DNA of 64,000 nt from Vibrio campbellii CAIM 519 = NBRC 15631 = ATCC 25920 (GTDB lineage: Bacteria > Pseudomonadota > Gammaproteobacteria > Enterobacterales > Vibrionaceae), in NCBI RefSeq assembly GCF_002163755.1, contig NZ_CP015864.1, positions 620,001 through 684,000 on the forward strand, read 5' to 3'. Under the pieces are notes generated by a model. The model was given only the letters and a program-made list of their open reading frames with translations. It was not told the DNA's origin and made no database searches. Within the stretch, counting starts at the first letter, position 1. Every line of letters starts with the position of its first letter. A program made the position numbers and the translations under genes. Shown here one piece after another: positions 52,196-61,878 of this stretch.

Positions 52196-52909
52196 TTATT
52201 GCATTGGTACTGATTCAACATCCACATCACCGCTGCTCAAGTTCACTGTCGCATTGTAAATATTGTGCGGGTCACCATGGTGTTTAAAGGTGAAGTGATA
52301 CACGTTCGCCGGGGTCCAAATCTGCTTATCATCGGCTGGCATAATATCGTAACCATCTTGTTGGTATAACTCGGTCGCCATAACATACGCCGTCGCGGTT
52401 TGTACCTGTGTATTACGATCAACTTTAGGTTCTAGTGAAGGGTTCGTTGGGTAAGATTCACCGTTGTAACTCATCTGACGGTAAGCACCATTACTCCACA
52501 CGACAAAGTCTTGCCAACCGTTACTGTAGCTGTCAATGAGTGCAATTGGTGTTCTTGTTACCGACATGCGGTTCAGTACTTTGCCGTTGTTATCGAACAT
52601 ATACGCCGTGCAACCACCACTTCCACAGAAGAAACGGTCTTGGAATAACACCAAATGCTCTGCTGTGCCGTCACTATTCAAATCCGCTGATCCAGTAACA
52701 TAACGAATTTTATCTGTTTCTAAAGAAAGGCCCTGTGGCATCAGAACGCTTTTGTCGATCCAAGTTGCAATTGTGGCTGCATCCGCGCTTTTTAATTCCA
52801 CTGGCGCTTGAGAGTCTACGTTATCGGTAGAGATGCCGTCTATTGAAGAACAGCCAATTAGCGTTAGTGAGCCTAAAAGGAAGAGTCCGTGTAATCCGCG
52901 ATTGTTCAT
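52196..52909 (-). CDS. Hypothetical lipoprotein with a calcium-loop-like motif
   Basis: This 237-residue protein has a lipoprotein signal (GLFLLGSLTLIGC) and so is anchored in the envelope. The mature part has GSADLNSDGTAEHLVLF, which resembles a calcium-binding DxNxDG loop of the FG-GAP/EF-hand kind, and two close cysteines (FFCGSGGCTAYMFD) next to it. I recognise no enzymatic domain. ATG 52909 is chosen because it begins the lipoprotein signal; the frame is open further to 52963. It is monocistronic and convergent with fruA. Confidence 0.75.
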   Translation of the reverse strand: MNNRGLHGLFLLGSLTLIGCSSIDGISTDNVDSQAPVELKSADAATIATWIDKSVLMPQGLSLETDKIRYVTGSADLNSDGTAEHLVLFQDRFFCGSGGCTAYMFDNNGKVLNRMSVTRTPIALIDSYSNGWQDFVVWSNGAYRQMSYNGESYPTNPSLEPKVDRNTQVQTATAYVMATELYQQDGYDIMPADDKQIWTPANVYHFTFKHHGDPHNIYNATVNLSSGDVDVESVPMQ

Positions 52910-53132
52910 TTGCGTTCGCTCTTTTATTGATGATGTGCTCTTAGTATACGCAAGATTTATCAATCGCTTGTAAGAAAATCATAAAAATCAGTGAGGTGTA
53001 CACTAAACCACCAGCGCTGGTTTTCGCCTTCATTCTCCCCTCAACTCTACACTCTCGCCTCCATTATCTTTCTCTCTCTTTCCTCTCGAGTCTCATATCT
53101 CGCATCTCGCATCTTAATCCTCTCCGATCAAA

Positions 53133-53160
53133 AAAGCCCTGAGGAATACCCTCAGAGCTA
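53133..53160 (-). terminator. Terminator of the RND efflux operon
   Basis: On the minus strand AGCTCTGAGG / CCTCAGGGCT form a stem (about 53159-53150 with 53145-53136) followed by a U tract from the A run at 53130-53135. It is 40 bases after the stop codon. Confidence 0.85.
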
Positions 53161-53197
53161 GGCAGGAATCTGACAATAATTAAAGTCAGGAAGTCCC

Positions 53198-56100
53198 TTA
53201 TGCAGTGGTTGGTTTGATCTTAAACAGAATTGCAAACATGACTGGTATAACAATCAAAGTCAAAACTGTAGCAAAACCAAGGCCTGCCATAATCGTAATC
53301 GCCATTGATCCGAAGAATGCATCAAACACCAATGGAATCATACCGAGGATGGTGGTCAGCGCCGCCATACTTACTGGTCGAACGCGGCTAATCGCACTGT
53401 CGACAATCGCTAAGTAAGGATCCTTACCTGACGCTAGCTCTAGGTTAATCTGGTCAAGAAGTACGATACCGTTTTTCAGAATCATACCGCTCAAACTTAA
53501 TAGACCAAGGAACGCGGTAAAGCTGAATGGCATATTCGTGGTTAACAAACCAAACGACACACCGATGATAGACAGCGGAACTGTGAACCAAATAACCAGT
53601 GGCTTCTTCAGTGAGTTAAACAGCAGCATCGTAATGATGAACATCAACAGGTAACCCATTGGCAGTGAGCCAAACAGACCTTCTTGCGCATCTTTCGATG
53701 ACTCGTACTCGCCACCCCAAGTGATTTCGTACCCTTCTGGAATATGCAGTGCCATCACTTTTGGTTGAACACGAGCAAACAAGCTTGCCGCTGTATCGTC
53801 ACTCAGTACATCGTGGTCAGCCAGTACCGTTAGAGTACGCTTGCGGTCACGACGCTGAATTAACGGCTCTTCCCAATCCAGTTTCACTCCATCAATCACT
53901 TGGTCTACTGGAATGTAGCTTTGAAGCGATGGACTCCAGATATTCACGCTCTGCAGTGATTCAAAATCCACACGTTCCGCTTCTGGCAGACGCGTCATGA
54001 TAGGCAGAATATGCGCACCATCGCGTAGGAAGCCCAGTGTGCTACCACCAAACGCCATTTGTAGTGTGCTTGAAAGATCTTCTTTCGAGATACCTAAGCG
54101 GCGCGCTTTAGACTCGTTAAATACAGGCACTAACTCTTTAGTGCGCTCACGCCAGTCATGACGGATATTACGAGCTCCCGGATCAGTATGCAGAATGTCT
54201 TCGACTTGCACTGCTAAGTCACGCAGCACTTGTGGATCTGGGCCAGTAATACGCGCTTCAATCTTAGACGCTGGAGACGGGCCGAATTCCATCAACTTGA
54301 ACTGAAACGTTGGTTTGTCGAACGTCTTCGCTAGGCTGTCATCCAACTTGTGCAGCAGCTTAAACATGTACTCACGGTCTGTCGTGCGAACTTGGAACTG
54401 TGCGTACGCTTCGTAGCTTTTCTCTGGTTGGTAAGTCAGAGCGAAACGCTGCAAACCTTGACCAATCGAAGCTGAAACAAAATCGACATCATCTTGTGTA
54501 CGAATGTAGCTTTCTACTTCTTCTGCTTTCTTAATAGTCTCGCGAATGTCTGTGCCTTCTGGCATCCACATATCAACGTAGAACATCGGCGTGTTGGATG
54601 GTGGGAAGAACTGTTGCTTGACACTGCCAAACGCAACCACAGCACCAACTAACAGCGCGACCATGCCCGCTACTGTTAACCAACGGAAACGAAGCGCAAG
54701 TTTAAGAGACGCACCAAACGCGACAAATAACCAACCTTTGTACGGGTCTTCGTCTTCTGCATCTGCATTCTTGTCTTCTTCTTTCAATAGAAGGTCTGCT
54801 AGGAATGGCGTTAGCGTAATCGCCGTAATCCAGCTCAAGAATAGTGAGAAGCATAGAACCCAGAACAGAGAGCCCATGAACTCACCGGTCGCGTCTTGTG
54901 ACAGACCGATAGGCGCAAATGCGGTAATAGCAATGACGGTCGCACCAAGCAGTGGCCACTGAGTTTGTTTGACGATATCTGTAGCAGCTTGAACTTTGGT
55001 TCGTCCTTTCTTAAGACCAACCAATATCCCTTCCACCACCACGATGGCATTGTCCACCAACATACCAAGCGCAATGATCAGCGCACCAAGTGAGATACGG
55101 TGAAGCTCAATGTTGTTGTAGTTCATCAAGATGAAGGTACCGAATACCGTCAACAACAGAACCAAGCCGATGATCACGCCACTGCGTAAACCCATGGTGA
55201 ACAGCAGTACGATGATTACGATAGCAACGGCTTCTGCCAAGCTAATAACAAACGCTTTAACTGAATCGTCTACTTCTTGTGATTGGTTGTAGAAGTAGTT
55301 CATATCGATACCAGCCGGCTTGATGGTCTCAAGGCTTGCTAGTTCCGCTTCAATACGTTGACCGACTTCTACTACGTTTACGCCAGACGCAAACGAAATA
55401 CCGATGTTGATTGCTTTCTTACCGTTATACAGCAGCACATTGCCAGGCTTTTCTTGAATGCCACGGCTGATGGTTGCGACATCTTTTAGGCGAATCAAAT
55501 TACCCGTATCGCGACCGTGAATAATCAGGTTCTCTAGTGCTTCAACCGTGTTTAATGTACCGCTTGGGCGAATAATAAGGCTCTCGCCATTTACCATCAC
55601 CTCACCTGCAGAGACCACATTGTTCTGTTGGTTTAGCAAGCCAGAAATTACATTCATGTCGAGGTTCAAAGCCGCTAAGCGATCCAATGAAATCTCAACA
55701 AACAGCATCTCTTGTTGCTCGCCAGCGATATCAACTTTTCCCACGCCATCGATCAGTTCGAGTTCACGCGTCAGTTGGTCTGCGTAACGTTTGAGTTCTA
55801 CGTAATCGTAGTCGTCACCCGTTAGCATTAGCATTACGCCGTACACGTCACCAAAGTCATCAATGATTTGCAGAGATTGAACGCCTTGCGGCAAAGTTGG
55901 TTGCAGATCGTTGATTTTACGGCGCATTTCATCCCAGATTTGCGGCAATTCATCCGGATCGTAGTCCATCTTCATGCTCACCATAATCTGAGACATACCA
56001 CTAGAGGACGTCGACGTGATCTTATCGATATAAGGCAGCTTACGAATCTCTTTCTCAAGCGGATACGTCAGCTCTTCTTCTACTTCTTTAGAAGTCGCAC

Positions 56101-56257
56101 TAGGATAAGTCGCAATCACCATCGCATCTTTGATGGTAAATGCCGGGTCTTCCAATCGACCCAGTTCTAGGAACGACGTCACACCGCCGATCGCTAGAAT
56201 AACGATGAACAGCCAGCTGATGACTTTGTTCTTAATTGAGTATTCAGCAATGCTCAT
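53198..56257 (-). CDS. RND-family efflux pump permease
   Basis: This 1019-residue inner-membrane protein is a proton-driven AcrB-like pump. The 12-helix, two-periplasmic-loop structure is evident: an N-terminal helix SWLFIVILAIGG, the helix-4 motif GMLVDNAIVVVEG where the first aspartate matches the proton-relay pair and the second is asparagine, and the second half starting with RWLTVAGMVALLVG. VGKVDIAGEQQEMLFVEISL belongs to the porter domain. The asparagine variant is common in this subgroup of HAE-type transporters. It begins TAATG-coupled to the adaptor gene. Which drug or metabolite it exports is not visible. It needs a TolC-type outer-membrane channel encoded elsewhere. Confidence 0.9.
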   Translation of the reverse strand: MSIAEYSIKNKVISWLFIVILAIGGVTSFLELGRLEDPAFTIKDAMVIATYPSATSKEVEEELTYPLEKEIRKLPYIDKITSTSSSGMSQIMVSMKMDYDPDELPQIWDEMRRKINDLQPTLPQGVQSLQIIDDFGDVYGVMLMLTGDDYDYVELKRYADQLTRELELIDGVGKVDIAGEQQEMLFVEISLDRLAALNLDMNVISGLLNQQNNVVSAGEVMVNGESLIIRPSGTLNTVEALENLIIHGRDTGNLIRLKDVATISRGIQEKPGNVLLYNGKKAINIGISFASGVNVVEVGQRIEAELASLETIKPAGIDMNYFYNQSQEVDDSVKAFVISLAEAVAIVIIVLLFTMGLRSGVIIGLVLLLTVFGTFILMNYNNIELHRISLGALIIALGMLVDNAIVVVEGILVGLKKGRTKVQAATDIVKQTQWPLLGATVIAITAFAPIGLSQDATGEFMGSLFWVLCFSLFLSWITAITLTPFLADLLLKEEDKNADAEDEDPYKGWLFVAFGASLKLALRFRWLTVAGMVALLVGAVVAFGSVKQQFFPPSNTPMFYVDMWMPEGTDIRETIKKAEEVESYIRTQDDVDFVSASIGQGLQRFALTYQPEKSYEAYAQFQVRTTDREYMFKLLHKLDDSLAKTFDKPTFQFKLMEFGPSPASKIEARITGPDPQVLRDLAVQVEDILHTDPGARNIRHDWRERTKELVPVFNESKARRLGISKEDLSSTLQMAFGGSTLGFLRDGAHILPIMTRLPEAERVDFESLQSVNIWSPSLQSYIPVDQVIDGVKLDWEEPLIQRRDRKRTLTVLADHDVLSDDTAASLFARVQPKVMALHIPEGYEITWGGEYESSKDAQEGLFGSLPMGYLLMFIITMLLFNSLKKPLVIWFTVPLSIIGVSFGLLTTNMPFSFTAFLGLLSLSGMILKNGIVLLDQINLELASGKDPYLAIVDSAISRVRPVSMAALTTILGMIPLVFDAFFGSMAITIMAGLGFATVLTLIVIPVMFAILFKIKPTTA

Positions 56258-57318
56258 TATTGTTGTTTCTCCACCACATCCACATGCTTACCTTCGCGCA
56301 GTTTGCGTAAGCTGGAATTCACTAATACATCGCCTTGAGCAACACCTGACGACACAATCGCACCTTCGCCATTAACTTGGTCGATGGTTACTTCCACTTT
56401 AGTGACCGCGTCACTATTCAATTTCCAAACGAAAAACTCACCATCTTGATTGCCCGCTTGTAATGCAGTCATTGGAATGTTGTAACCATCAATAGAAGTA
56501 ATGCCTGCTGCGACCATATCTACTGCAACGCTTACGCTGGAACCCGGCAGAATCTCTTCCTCAGGCTGTGGCATTGTTAAATACATTTGGTAGGTTTGCG
56601 TTTGAGCATTCGGCTCACTTGTGTGCTCTAAGTAAAACAAAGAGTAAGATTTCGCGTCACCCGAGAACGTGGCTTGAGGCTGGTAGCTCATGCTTTGTGT
56701 ATTTGGATTTACCATCGCAAGTACGTTGTCTGACAACTCGATACGAACGTACACTTTGTCGCTCTGATAAAGGTTTAAAACCGGCTCACCAATCGCAACA
56801 CGCTCAAAACGCTCTTTGAAAACATCCGAAACCTTGCCCGCAAACGGTGCAAACAAACGTGTGTAGTTCAATTGGTTGGTTGCGTTGTAAAAGTTTGCCT
56901 CGGCCAGTTCTTTGTTCGCCGTTAGCTCATCCAACTCCGCTTTAGAAATCATTTGGCGGTTATGCAGCTCTTCACCACGTTTAAGCTGGCGAATGGCGAG
57001 TGTGTATTGTGCTTCTGCGTCGTTGACCGCTTGCTTCTCTTTGCTGTCATCTAGCTTGGCGATCATCTGGCCTTGTTTCACCGTGTCACCCGCTTTGACT
57101 AACACATGCTGAACTTCGCCTGCGCGACGGAATGCAATTGGCGTTTGCTCGGCAGGCACAACCTGACCTTTAAATGTACGGTATTGGCTTATTACGGGAA
57201 CATCGACTGATACTGTCGAGACATACAGAGGCTGTTCTGTCACGACTTCATCCGTGCTATTACAACCAGTGAGTACCGCCAGTGCGATAGCCGATACTGT
57301 GAATAATGAACGTTTCAT
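56257..57318 (-). CDS. RND efflux periplasmic adaptor (second of two)
   Basis: This 353-residue adaptor (membrane fusion protein) has a lipoprotein signal (SAIALAVLTGC) so it is anchored to the inner membrane. The barrel-sandwich half motif VKAGDTVKQGQMIAKLDD at residues about 75-95, a coiled-coil hairpin (AVNDAEAQYTLAIRQLKRGEELH...) and the matching FAGKVSDVFKERFERV are visible. It links the RND pump to the outer-membrane channel. Its start overlaps the stop of the preceding adaptor by one base (TAATG), and its stop overlaps the pump start the same way, so the three genes are tightly coupled. Confidence 0.9.
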   Translation of the reverse strand: MKRSLFTVSAIALAVLTGCNSTDEVVTEQPLYVSTVSVDVPVISQYRTFKGQVVPAEQTPIAFRRAGEVQHVLVKAGDTVKQGQMIAKLDDSKEKQAVNDAEAQYTLAIRQLKRGEELHNRQMISKAELDELTANKELAEANFYNATNQLNYTRLFAPFAGKVSDVFKERFERVAIGEPVLNLYQSDKVYVRIELSDNVLAMVNPNTQSMSYQPQATFSGDAKSYSLFYLEHTSEPNAQTQTYQMYLTMPQPEEEILPGSSVSVAVDMVAAGITSIDGYNIPMTALQAGNQDGEFFVWKLNSDAVTKVEVTIDQVNGEGAIVSSGVAQGDVLVNSSLRKLREGKHVDVVEKQQ

Positions 57319-58391
57319 TAGATACCTTCCTCACGAGCCCAAGCTTTCACAACTTGGCCTTCCACCAAGCGTTCAACACCTGCAATAACCACGTAGTCGT
57401 TGTTATCTAAACCAGACTCCACAGCGCCGTTCGCATTTAGTGACAATGTCACTTTATTTACTTGCTGTGTATCGCTATCCATTACCCAAACCTCACCATG
57501 AGCGGCATCTTTCGACACCCAAGCCGCATTTGGCAGCATCATCGCGTTCGATACGTTTTGCTTCGCAATGTGTACTTGGCCTGTCATGCCCGTTAGCAAG
57601 TTACGATCAGAAGGACGAGTAATCGTCACGATCGCTTCATAGCTGTTGGTATCGGCATTCGGTTGGGTTGAGATTTCTTTGAACGTGCCTTGGATGCGTT
57701 TGTTTGGCTCGCTGTCCATCGTCACCCACATCTCTGCATCTTTAAGTGCGTTGAGTGACACTGCTTCGGCGTAAGTCACCGGAAGAGTGAACGACACGTC
57801 CAACGTGGTGTTGTCGATTAGGTTTAGGATTTCTTGCTTAGCCGCAACCACTTGATAAGGCTTCACATAGGTATAAGACACAACACCATCAAACGGGGCA
57901 TGAATCTCTGTGTAGCTCAGGTCGGTTTTTGCTTGCTCTAAGTTTGCCAGTGCCGCTTTGTATTGGGTTTCTTGCTGGTCATAGCTATCCGTGCTGATAA
58001 GCTTCTTGTTGTACAAGCTTTTTGAGCGTTCCCATTGCGTTTTTGCTAATGCGTACTGCGCTTGTGATGCATCAAGCGCCAGCTGCAAATCTTTTGGGTC
58101 TAGCGTTGCAAGTACATCGCCCTGCTTCACCTCTTCACCCATTCTCACGACCAACTTCTCAATTTCACCACCTACCTGAAATGAAAGTTGCGCTCTGTAG
58201 GTTGCATCTATTCGTGCAAGGAATGCATCGGAATCGGCAACCGTTAGATCATTAACAGCCAGCAATTTTACCGGTTTGATTTAAGGCTCGGACGGCTCTG
58301 ATACGGCTTTGTTACACCCTGTCAGCATCGTGGCGAGGCTCAATGCCACCGCTGCTCCGACAAATGTGCGCTTTAAGTATTGTTTTCGCAC
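57318..58391 (-). pseudogene. RND efflux periplasmic adaptor (first of two), interrupted by an in-frame stop
   Basis: The gene starts at GTG 58391 with GGAGAAAGCCA upstream and encodes a lipoprotein signal (VGAAVALSLATMLTGC) followed by NKAVSEPSEP. Then a TAA (58281-58283) interrupts the frame, and the adaptor continues without change as IKPVKLLAVNDLTVADSDAFLARIDATYRAQLSFQVGG. The expected codon is probably CAA, so a single C-to-T change is the likely cause. The remaining open frame of 315 residues (from TTG 58265) lacks a signal and a proper ribosome binding site. Barrel-sandwich (LDPKDLQLALDASQAQ, FDGVVSY) and coiled-coil parts are intact. Natural nonsense suppression or a sequencing error cannot be excluded. 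Confidence 0.8.
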
Positions 58392-58555
58392 TGGCTTTCT
58401 CCATCGTCCTTATATTTATTACACAGTCGTGCAGTATATTAATCACAAAAAAAATGATCAACATATTTTCCATATGGATAATAAAATAATTAGTCAAAGT
58501 GTCCGGTTTCTGGTAAAAATAGGCGCGTTGATTAATATTCGGGAAAATTCGAACT

Positions 58556-59281
58556 ATGACAGAAAGAAAGCAAGGCCGTAGAAGTGCCGAAGCTGCTGAG
58601 CAAACTAAGTGCCTGATTCTTAGAGTCGCGGCAGATATGTTCTGTGAGTTAGGGTACGAACGAGTTTCGCTTCGCAACATCAGTGAGAAAGCTGGTGTGT
58701 CCCATAGTTTGATTCGCCACCACTTCGGCAGTAAAGAGAAGATCTGGCAAGCAGTGAGCGACGGCATGGATGACTTCTTGCAAAGCTATATGGCGCAGCT
58801 GGTCAACGAAATGCCAGAAAACACTCCGTCTAATCAAAAAATCTACTTGTTCATGGTAAGAATGTTGGCATTTGCACTCATGAACCCGCACCCAATCCAA
58901 ATGATTGCAGATGCGATTCGCCAAGACGACGACGCCCTACTGCAATACTTCTTGCGTTCGGAAGATGAATTCGCGGCGATCTTCACTCAGCTATTCTCAG
59001 AATATAATCGGGAGTTCCCTGAAACACCGACCGATCAATGGGAATCAAAATGGCAAATGCTGTTGTTCGCTCATGGCGCAGTGAGCCTAACGCCGATGAT
59101 GCAAAAAACATGGCCAGCGATGGCAGAAAACCGAGATAAGCTACTGATCAACCACTGGGAGCTGTTCAACACCATAATGGCGAACCAATTTGGCATCAGC
59201 AAAGAAGACATGATTCACCCAGAGCATTTGAGTGAAATCGTGATTAAAATGTGCTGTCCAATTGAAGAACTGACCGCTTAA
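58556..59281 (+). CDS. TetR-family regulator of the adjacent efflux operon
   Basis: This 241-residue protein has a TetR N-terminal DNA-binding domain (LILRVAADMFCELGYERVSLRNISEKAGVSHSLIRHHFGSKEKIW) and a larger C-terminal ligand-binding domain rich in aromatic residues. It is divergent from the RND operon, the normal place for its repressor. The operator would be in the 160-base gap, but no clear palindrome was found there. Its ligand is unknown. Confidence 0.85.
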   Translation: MTERKQGRRSAEAAEQTKCLILRVAADMFCELGYERVSLRNISEKAGVSHSLIRHHFGSKEKIWQAVSDGMDDFLQSYMAQLVNEMPENTPSNQKIYLFMVRMLAFALMNPHPIQMIADAIRQDDDALLQYFLRSEDEFAAIFTQLFSEYNREFPETPTDQWESKWQMLLFAHGAVSLTPMMQKTWPAMAENRDKLLINHWELFNTIMANQFGISKEDMIHPEHLSEIVIKMCCPIEELTA

Positions 59282-59304
59282 CAGACGCCTGTTCAACAAA
59301 CATA

Positions 59305-59336
59305 AAAAATGCCGAGCACTGAGCTCGGCATTTTTG
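59305..59336. terminator. Terminator after the TetR gene
   Basis: A perfect AAAAATGCCGAGC / GCTCGGCATTTTT stem with a short loop is followed by T-rich sequence. Confidence 0.9.
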
Positions 59337-59490
59337 TTTGTACTTGTCGCTTCAGATATGAAACGAAAGGAAGCTACTTCATAGTTACTTATTCCTAAAC
59401 GCAGCACTGTAGTTATGCAGCGCGTGGGAGGTAGATTCCTAGTCTCGCTGAATGACGATCTTTAATTAGCTCACTAAACCAATAAGCTAA

Positions 59491-60609
59491 TTATCCGCGG
59501 TAGTAGCGTTGTGGAACGAACGGCATTTTTTCTACCGTCATTGGTAGCATTTTGCCACGTACTTCTGCGAACAACTCTATACCGATCGCCGCAAGGTCTG
59601 CGCGTACATAACCCATTGATACTGGCTTACCTGCGTTAGGACCTGCTGTACCACTGGTTACCACACCAATCTTGTTGCCGTCTGCATCGTACAGTTCTGC
59701 ACCTTCACGTACTGGTGCTTTGGTTTGACCTACTAAACCAATACGCTTACGAGCAACATCTTTCGTTTCGATTTGCTTAAGAATGATGTCTGCACCTGGG
59801 AAACCACCAGCACGCTCGCCATCAGCGCGACGTACTTTTTGAATGCCCCATAGTAGGCTTGCTTCAACAGGCGTTGTTGTTGTGTCTAGGTCATGACCGT
59901 ATAGACACAGACCACACTCTAGACGCAGTGAGTCACGTGCGCCAAGGCCGATCCACTCAACTTCTTCTTCGCCAGTTAGCTTACGAGCAAGCTCTTCTGC
60001 TTTGTCAGCCGGTACCGAGATTTCGTAACCATCTTCGCCCGTGTAACCACTACGAGAAATAATGCACTCAACGCCGAGTAGTTCAACTTTGCGAACATCC
60101 ATAAACAGCATCTCTGCAACTTCAGGAGCAAAGCGTGCTAGTACCTCTGCCGCTTTAGGACCTTGAATCGCAAGCAGTGCACGATCATCGATAATTTCTA
60201 GCTCAATGCCAGAAGGAAGATGCGCTTGAAGGTGTGCAATGTCTTGTTCTTTACATGCTGCGTTTACTACAACAAACAGATGATCGCCAAGGTTAGCCAC
60301 CATCAAGTCATCCATGATGCCGCCCTGCTCGTTAGTGAAGAACGCGTAACGCTGTTTACCTGCACCTAGGTCAATAATGTCCACTGGAACCAAAGTTTCT
60401 AGGAATGCTGCTGCACCGTCACCAATCAAACGAAGTTGACCCATGTGAGAAACATCGAACAGACCTGCTGCATCACGAGTGTGTAAGTGTTCTTTCTTTA
60501 CGCCTAGTGGGTATTGAACTGGCATGTCGTAACCCGCGAACGGGACCATCTTTGCGCCTACTTCAACATGAAGTGCATGCAGTGGTGTTTTCAGAAGTTC
60601 TTGAGTCAT
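59491..60609 (-). CDS. gcvT: Aminomethyltransferase (glycine cleavage T-protein)
   Basis: This 372-residue THF-dependent enzyme releases ammonia and transfers the methylene carbon from the H-protein to THF in glycine cleavage. Features are TPLHALHVEVGAKMVPFAGYDMPVQY, DVSHMGQLRL, GYTGEDGYEISVP and a C-terminal GYVRADLA. It is on the minus strand, separated from glyA, gcvH and gcvP by the regulator gene but in the same cluster, as in V. cholerae. ATG 60609 follows GGAG; the longer ORF from 60621 includes that site in its coding region. Confidence 0.93.
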   Translation of the reverse strand: MTQELLKTPLHALHVEVGAKMVPFAGYDMPVQYPLGVKKEHLHTRDAAGLFDVSHMGQLRLIGDGAAAFLETLVPVDIIDLGAGKQRYAFFTNEQGGIMDDLMVANLGDHLFVVVNAACKEQDIAHLQAHLPSGIELEIIDDRALLAIQGPKAAEVLARFAPEVAEMLFMDVRKVELLGVECIISRSGYTGEDGYEISVPADKAEELARKLTGEEEVEWIGLGARDSLRLECGLCLYGHDLDTTTTPVEASLLWGIQKVRRADGERAGGFPGADIILKQIETKDVARKRIGLVGQTKAPVREGAELYDADGNKIGVVTSGTAGPNAGKPVSMGYVRADLAAIGIELFAEVRGKMLPMTVEKMPFVPQRYYRG

Positions 60610-60765
60610 TTTCGTCTCCATTTAGATAGACCCGAGAATGCTGTCGGCATTCGCATCGAATAATGTTTCCAATAATAAACACGCTTGGTTCAATTTTGCA
60701 CGAACAAGACATCCCTCGACTTTCAAAAGTGTGACTTTTAACATTTTAATCACAACAAAACGCAC

Positions 60766-60808
60766 AAAAAAGGCGCTCTGTTGAGTGAGATATCATCAAC
60801 AGAGCGCC
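60766..60808 (-). terminator. Terminator of the XRE-cupin regulator gene
   Basis: A 13-bp perfect stem (60772-60784 with 60796-60808) is followed on the minus strand by a U tract from the A run at 60766-60771. Confidence 0.9.
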
Positions 60809-60876
60809 ATCATAACGCATTTAAAACCAATAGCAATCGTTTGCCTTCACTATAGGAAATTTACAGCTATTTAACA

Positions 60877-61500
60877 CTATTTGGCTGTGACCCACAAAAT
60901 GTGCGCGTCTTCCTCACTCACACTGGTCAACATATGACCCATGTTCGCATCGTAATACACACTGTCGCCTTCGCTTAATACAACAGGCTCATAGAACTCA
61001 GAATAAAACATCACTTCACCGGACAAGATAAGCAAAAACTCTTCGCCATCATGACGAACCCAGTCTTTGTATTCATCAAAACTGCGGGCACGGATTTGGC
61101 TCTTAAAAGGCATCATTTTCTTATTGGAAAGTTGAGTCGCCAGAAGCTCATGCTCGTAGGTTTGGGTTGGGTGTGGTTTACCCTCTTTCTTCTTGGTCAC
61201 ATCTCTACGCCCTGTCGCAACCTTTTTTCTAGGTGGTTCAAACAGTTGCGGCATATCAATTTGCAAGCCGTGCGCTAATTTTTGCATGGCTTGGAACGTC
61301 GGAGAAATCTGTTCGTTCTCTATCTTACTTAGCGTAGAACGCGCTAGGCCAGTACGTTGGCTTGCCTCTTCTAACGTAATGCCGAGTTTGGAGCGGATAT
61401 CTTTGATGCGTTGACCGAGCTTAAGCGGTTCAATATTTTGGTCTTGCTGCTCTTTTGCCAACGTCATTGACGGGTATTCATCGTAAATACTTTCTGCCAT
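60877..61500 (-). CDS. XRE-family regulator with cupin domain
   Basis: This 207-residue protein has an N-terminal HTH_XRE (IKDIRSKLGITLEEASQRTGLARSTLSKIENEQISPTFQAMQKLAHGL), a basic linker and a C-terminal cupin_2 domain (WVRHDGEEFLLILSGEVMFYSEFYEPVVLSEGDSVYYDANMGHML). Such regulators usually sense small metabolites. Its location between gcvT and the divergent glyA-gcvH-gcvP genes makes it a candidate local regulator of glycine cleavage, which is an inference from position. No palindromic operator was identified. Confidence 0.85.
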   Translation of the reverse strand: MAESIYDEYPSMTLAKEQQDQNIEPLKLGQRIKDIRSKLGITLEEASQRTGLARSTLSKIENEQISPTFQAMQKLAHGLQIDMPQLFEPPRKKVATGRRDVTKKKEGKPHPTQTYEHELLATQLSNKKMMPFKSQIRARSFDEYKDWVRHDGEEFLLILSGEVMFYSEFYEPVVLSEGDSVYYDANMGHMLTSVSEEDAHILWVTAK

Positions 61501-61699
61501 AAATCCCTCTTTAAAACTCCCTTATTCCTTTCTATTAGCATTGTGCATGAAGCCTATAGTGGATAAAAGTCCATCGAGTTAATTAAAGCGTGCTCTTGTT
61601 AACAAAACCAGAAATCTCGTTTCCTATAGGAAATTTTTGGTTGATTGTTCGTGCCGCAGGCGCTATGTTACCAACTTGTTAGATGTAGAGATGCACATT

Positions 61700-61815
61700 T
61701 CCGTAAGAGATTGGAGAAGGAAAACCACAATCCGACGGAGTTTTGCCCACTTATTCGGGCCGAAAGTCACTCTGTTCTGCTATGCAGTTCAGCTGTTTTG
61801 AGGACAAATGAACCA
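61700..61815 (+). promoter_or_regulatory. Possible glycine-riboswitch-like element in the glyA leader
   Basis: The 380-base leader before glyA has fragments reminiscent of the glycine riboswitch: TTGGAGAAGG (61711-61720), CCGACGGAG (61732-61740, versus CCGAAGGAG), a hairpin GCCC..GGGC (61745-61760), GAAAGTCACTC (versus GAAACTCTC) and GAGGACA (61800-61806). These occur in the right order and near-right spacing. The closing helix and the tandem arrangement are not clearly present, so this is a candidate only. Confidence 0.35.
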
Positions 61816-61878
61816 CCATCGCAATCAAACAACTATTTTTACTGCAGGTTCATTTTCAGATTTGGAAGGTCAACTACC

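Noticed and set aside
53000..53110. Pyrimidine-rich tract with repeated TCTC/CATCTCG words
   Set aside because: It is low-complexity intergenic sequence between two convergent-independent units, with no array or palindrome.
58312..58767. Minus-strand open frame overlapping the start of the RND adaptor and the TetR gene
   Set aside because: The lipoprotein signal is in another frame in this region (GTG 58391), and the frame runs through the TetR start; it is a shadow.
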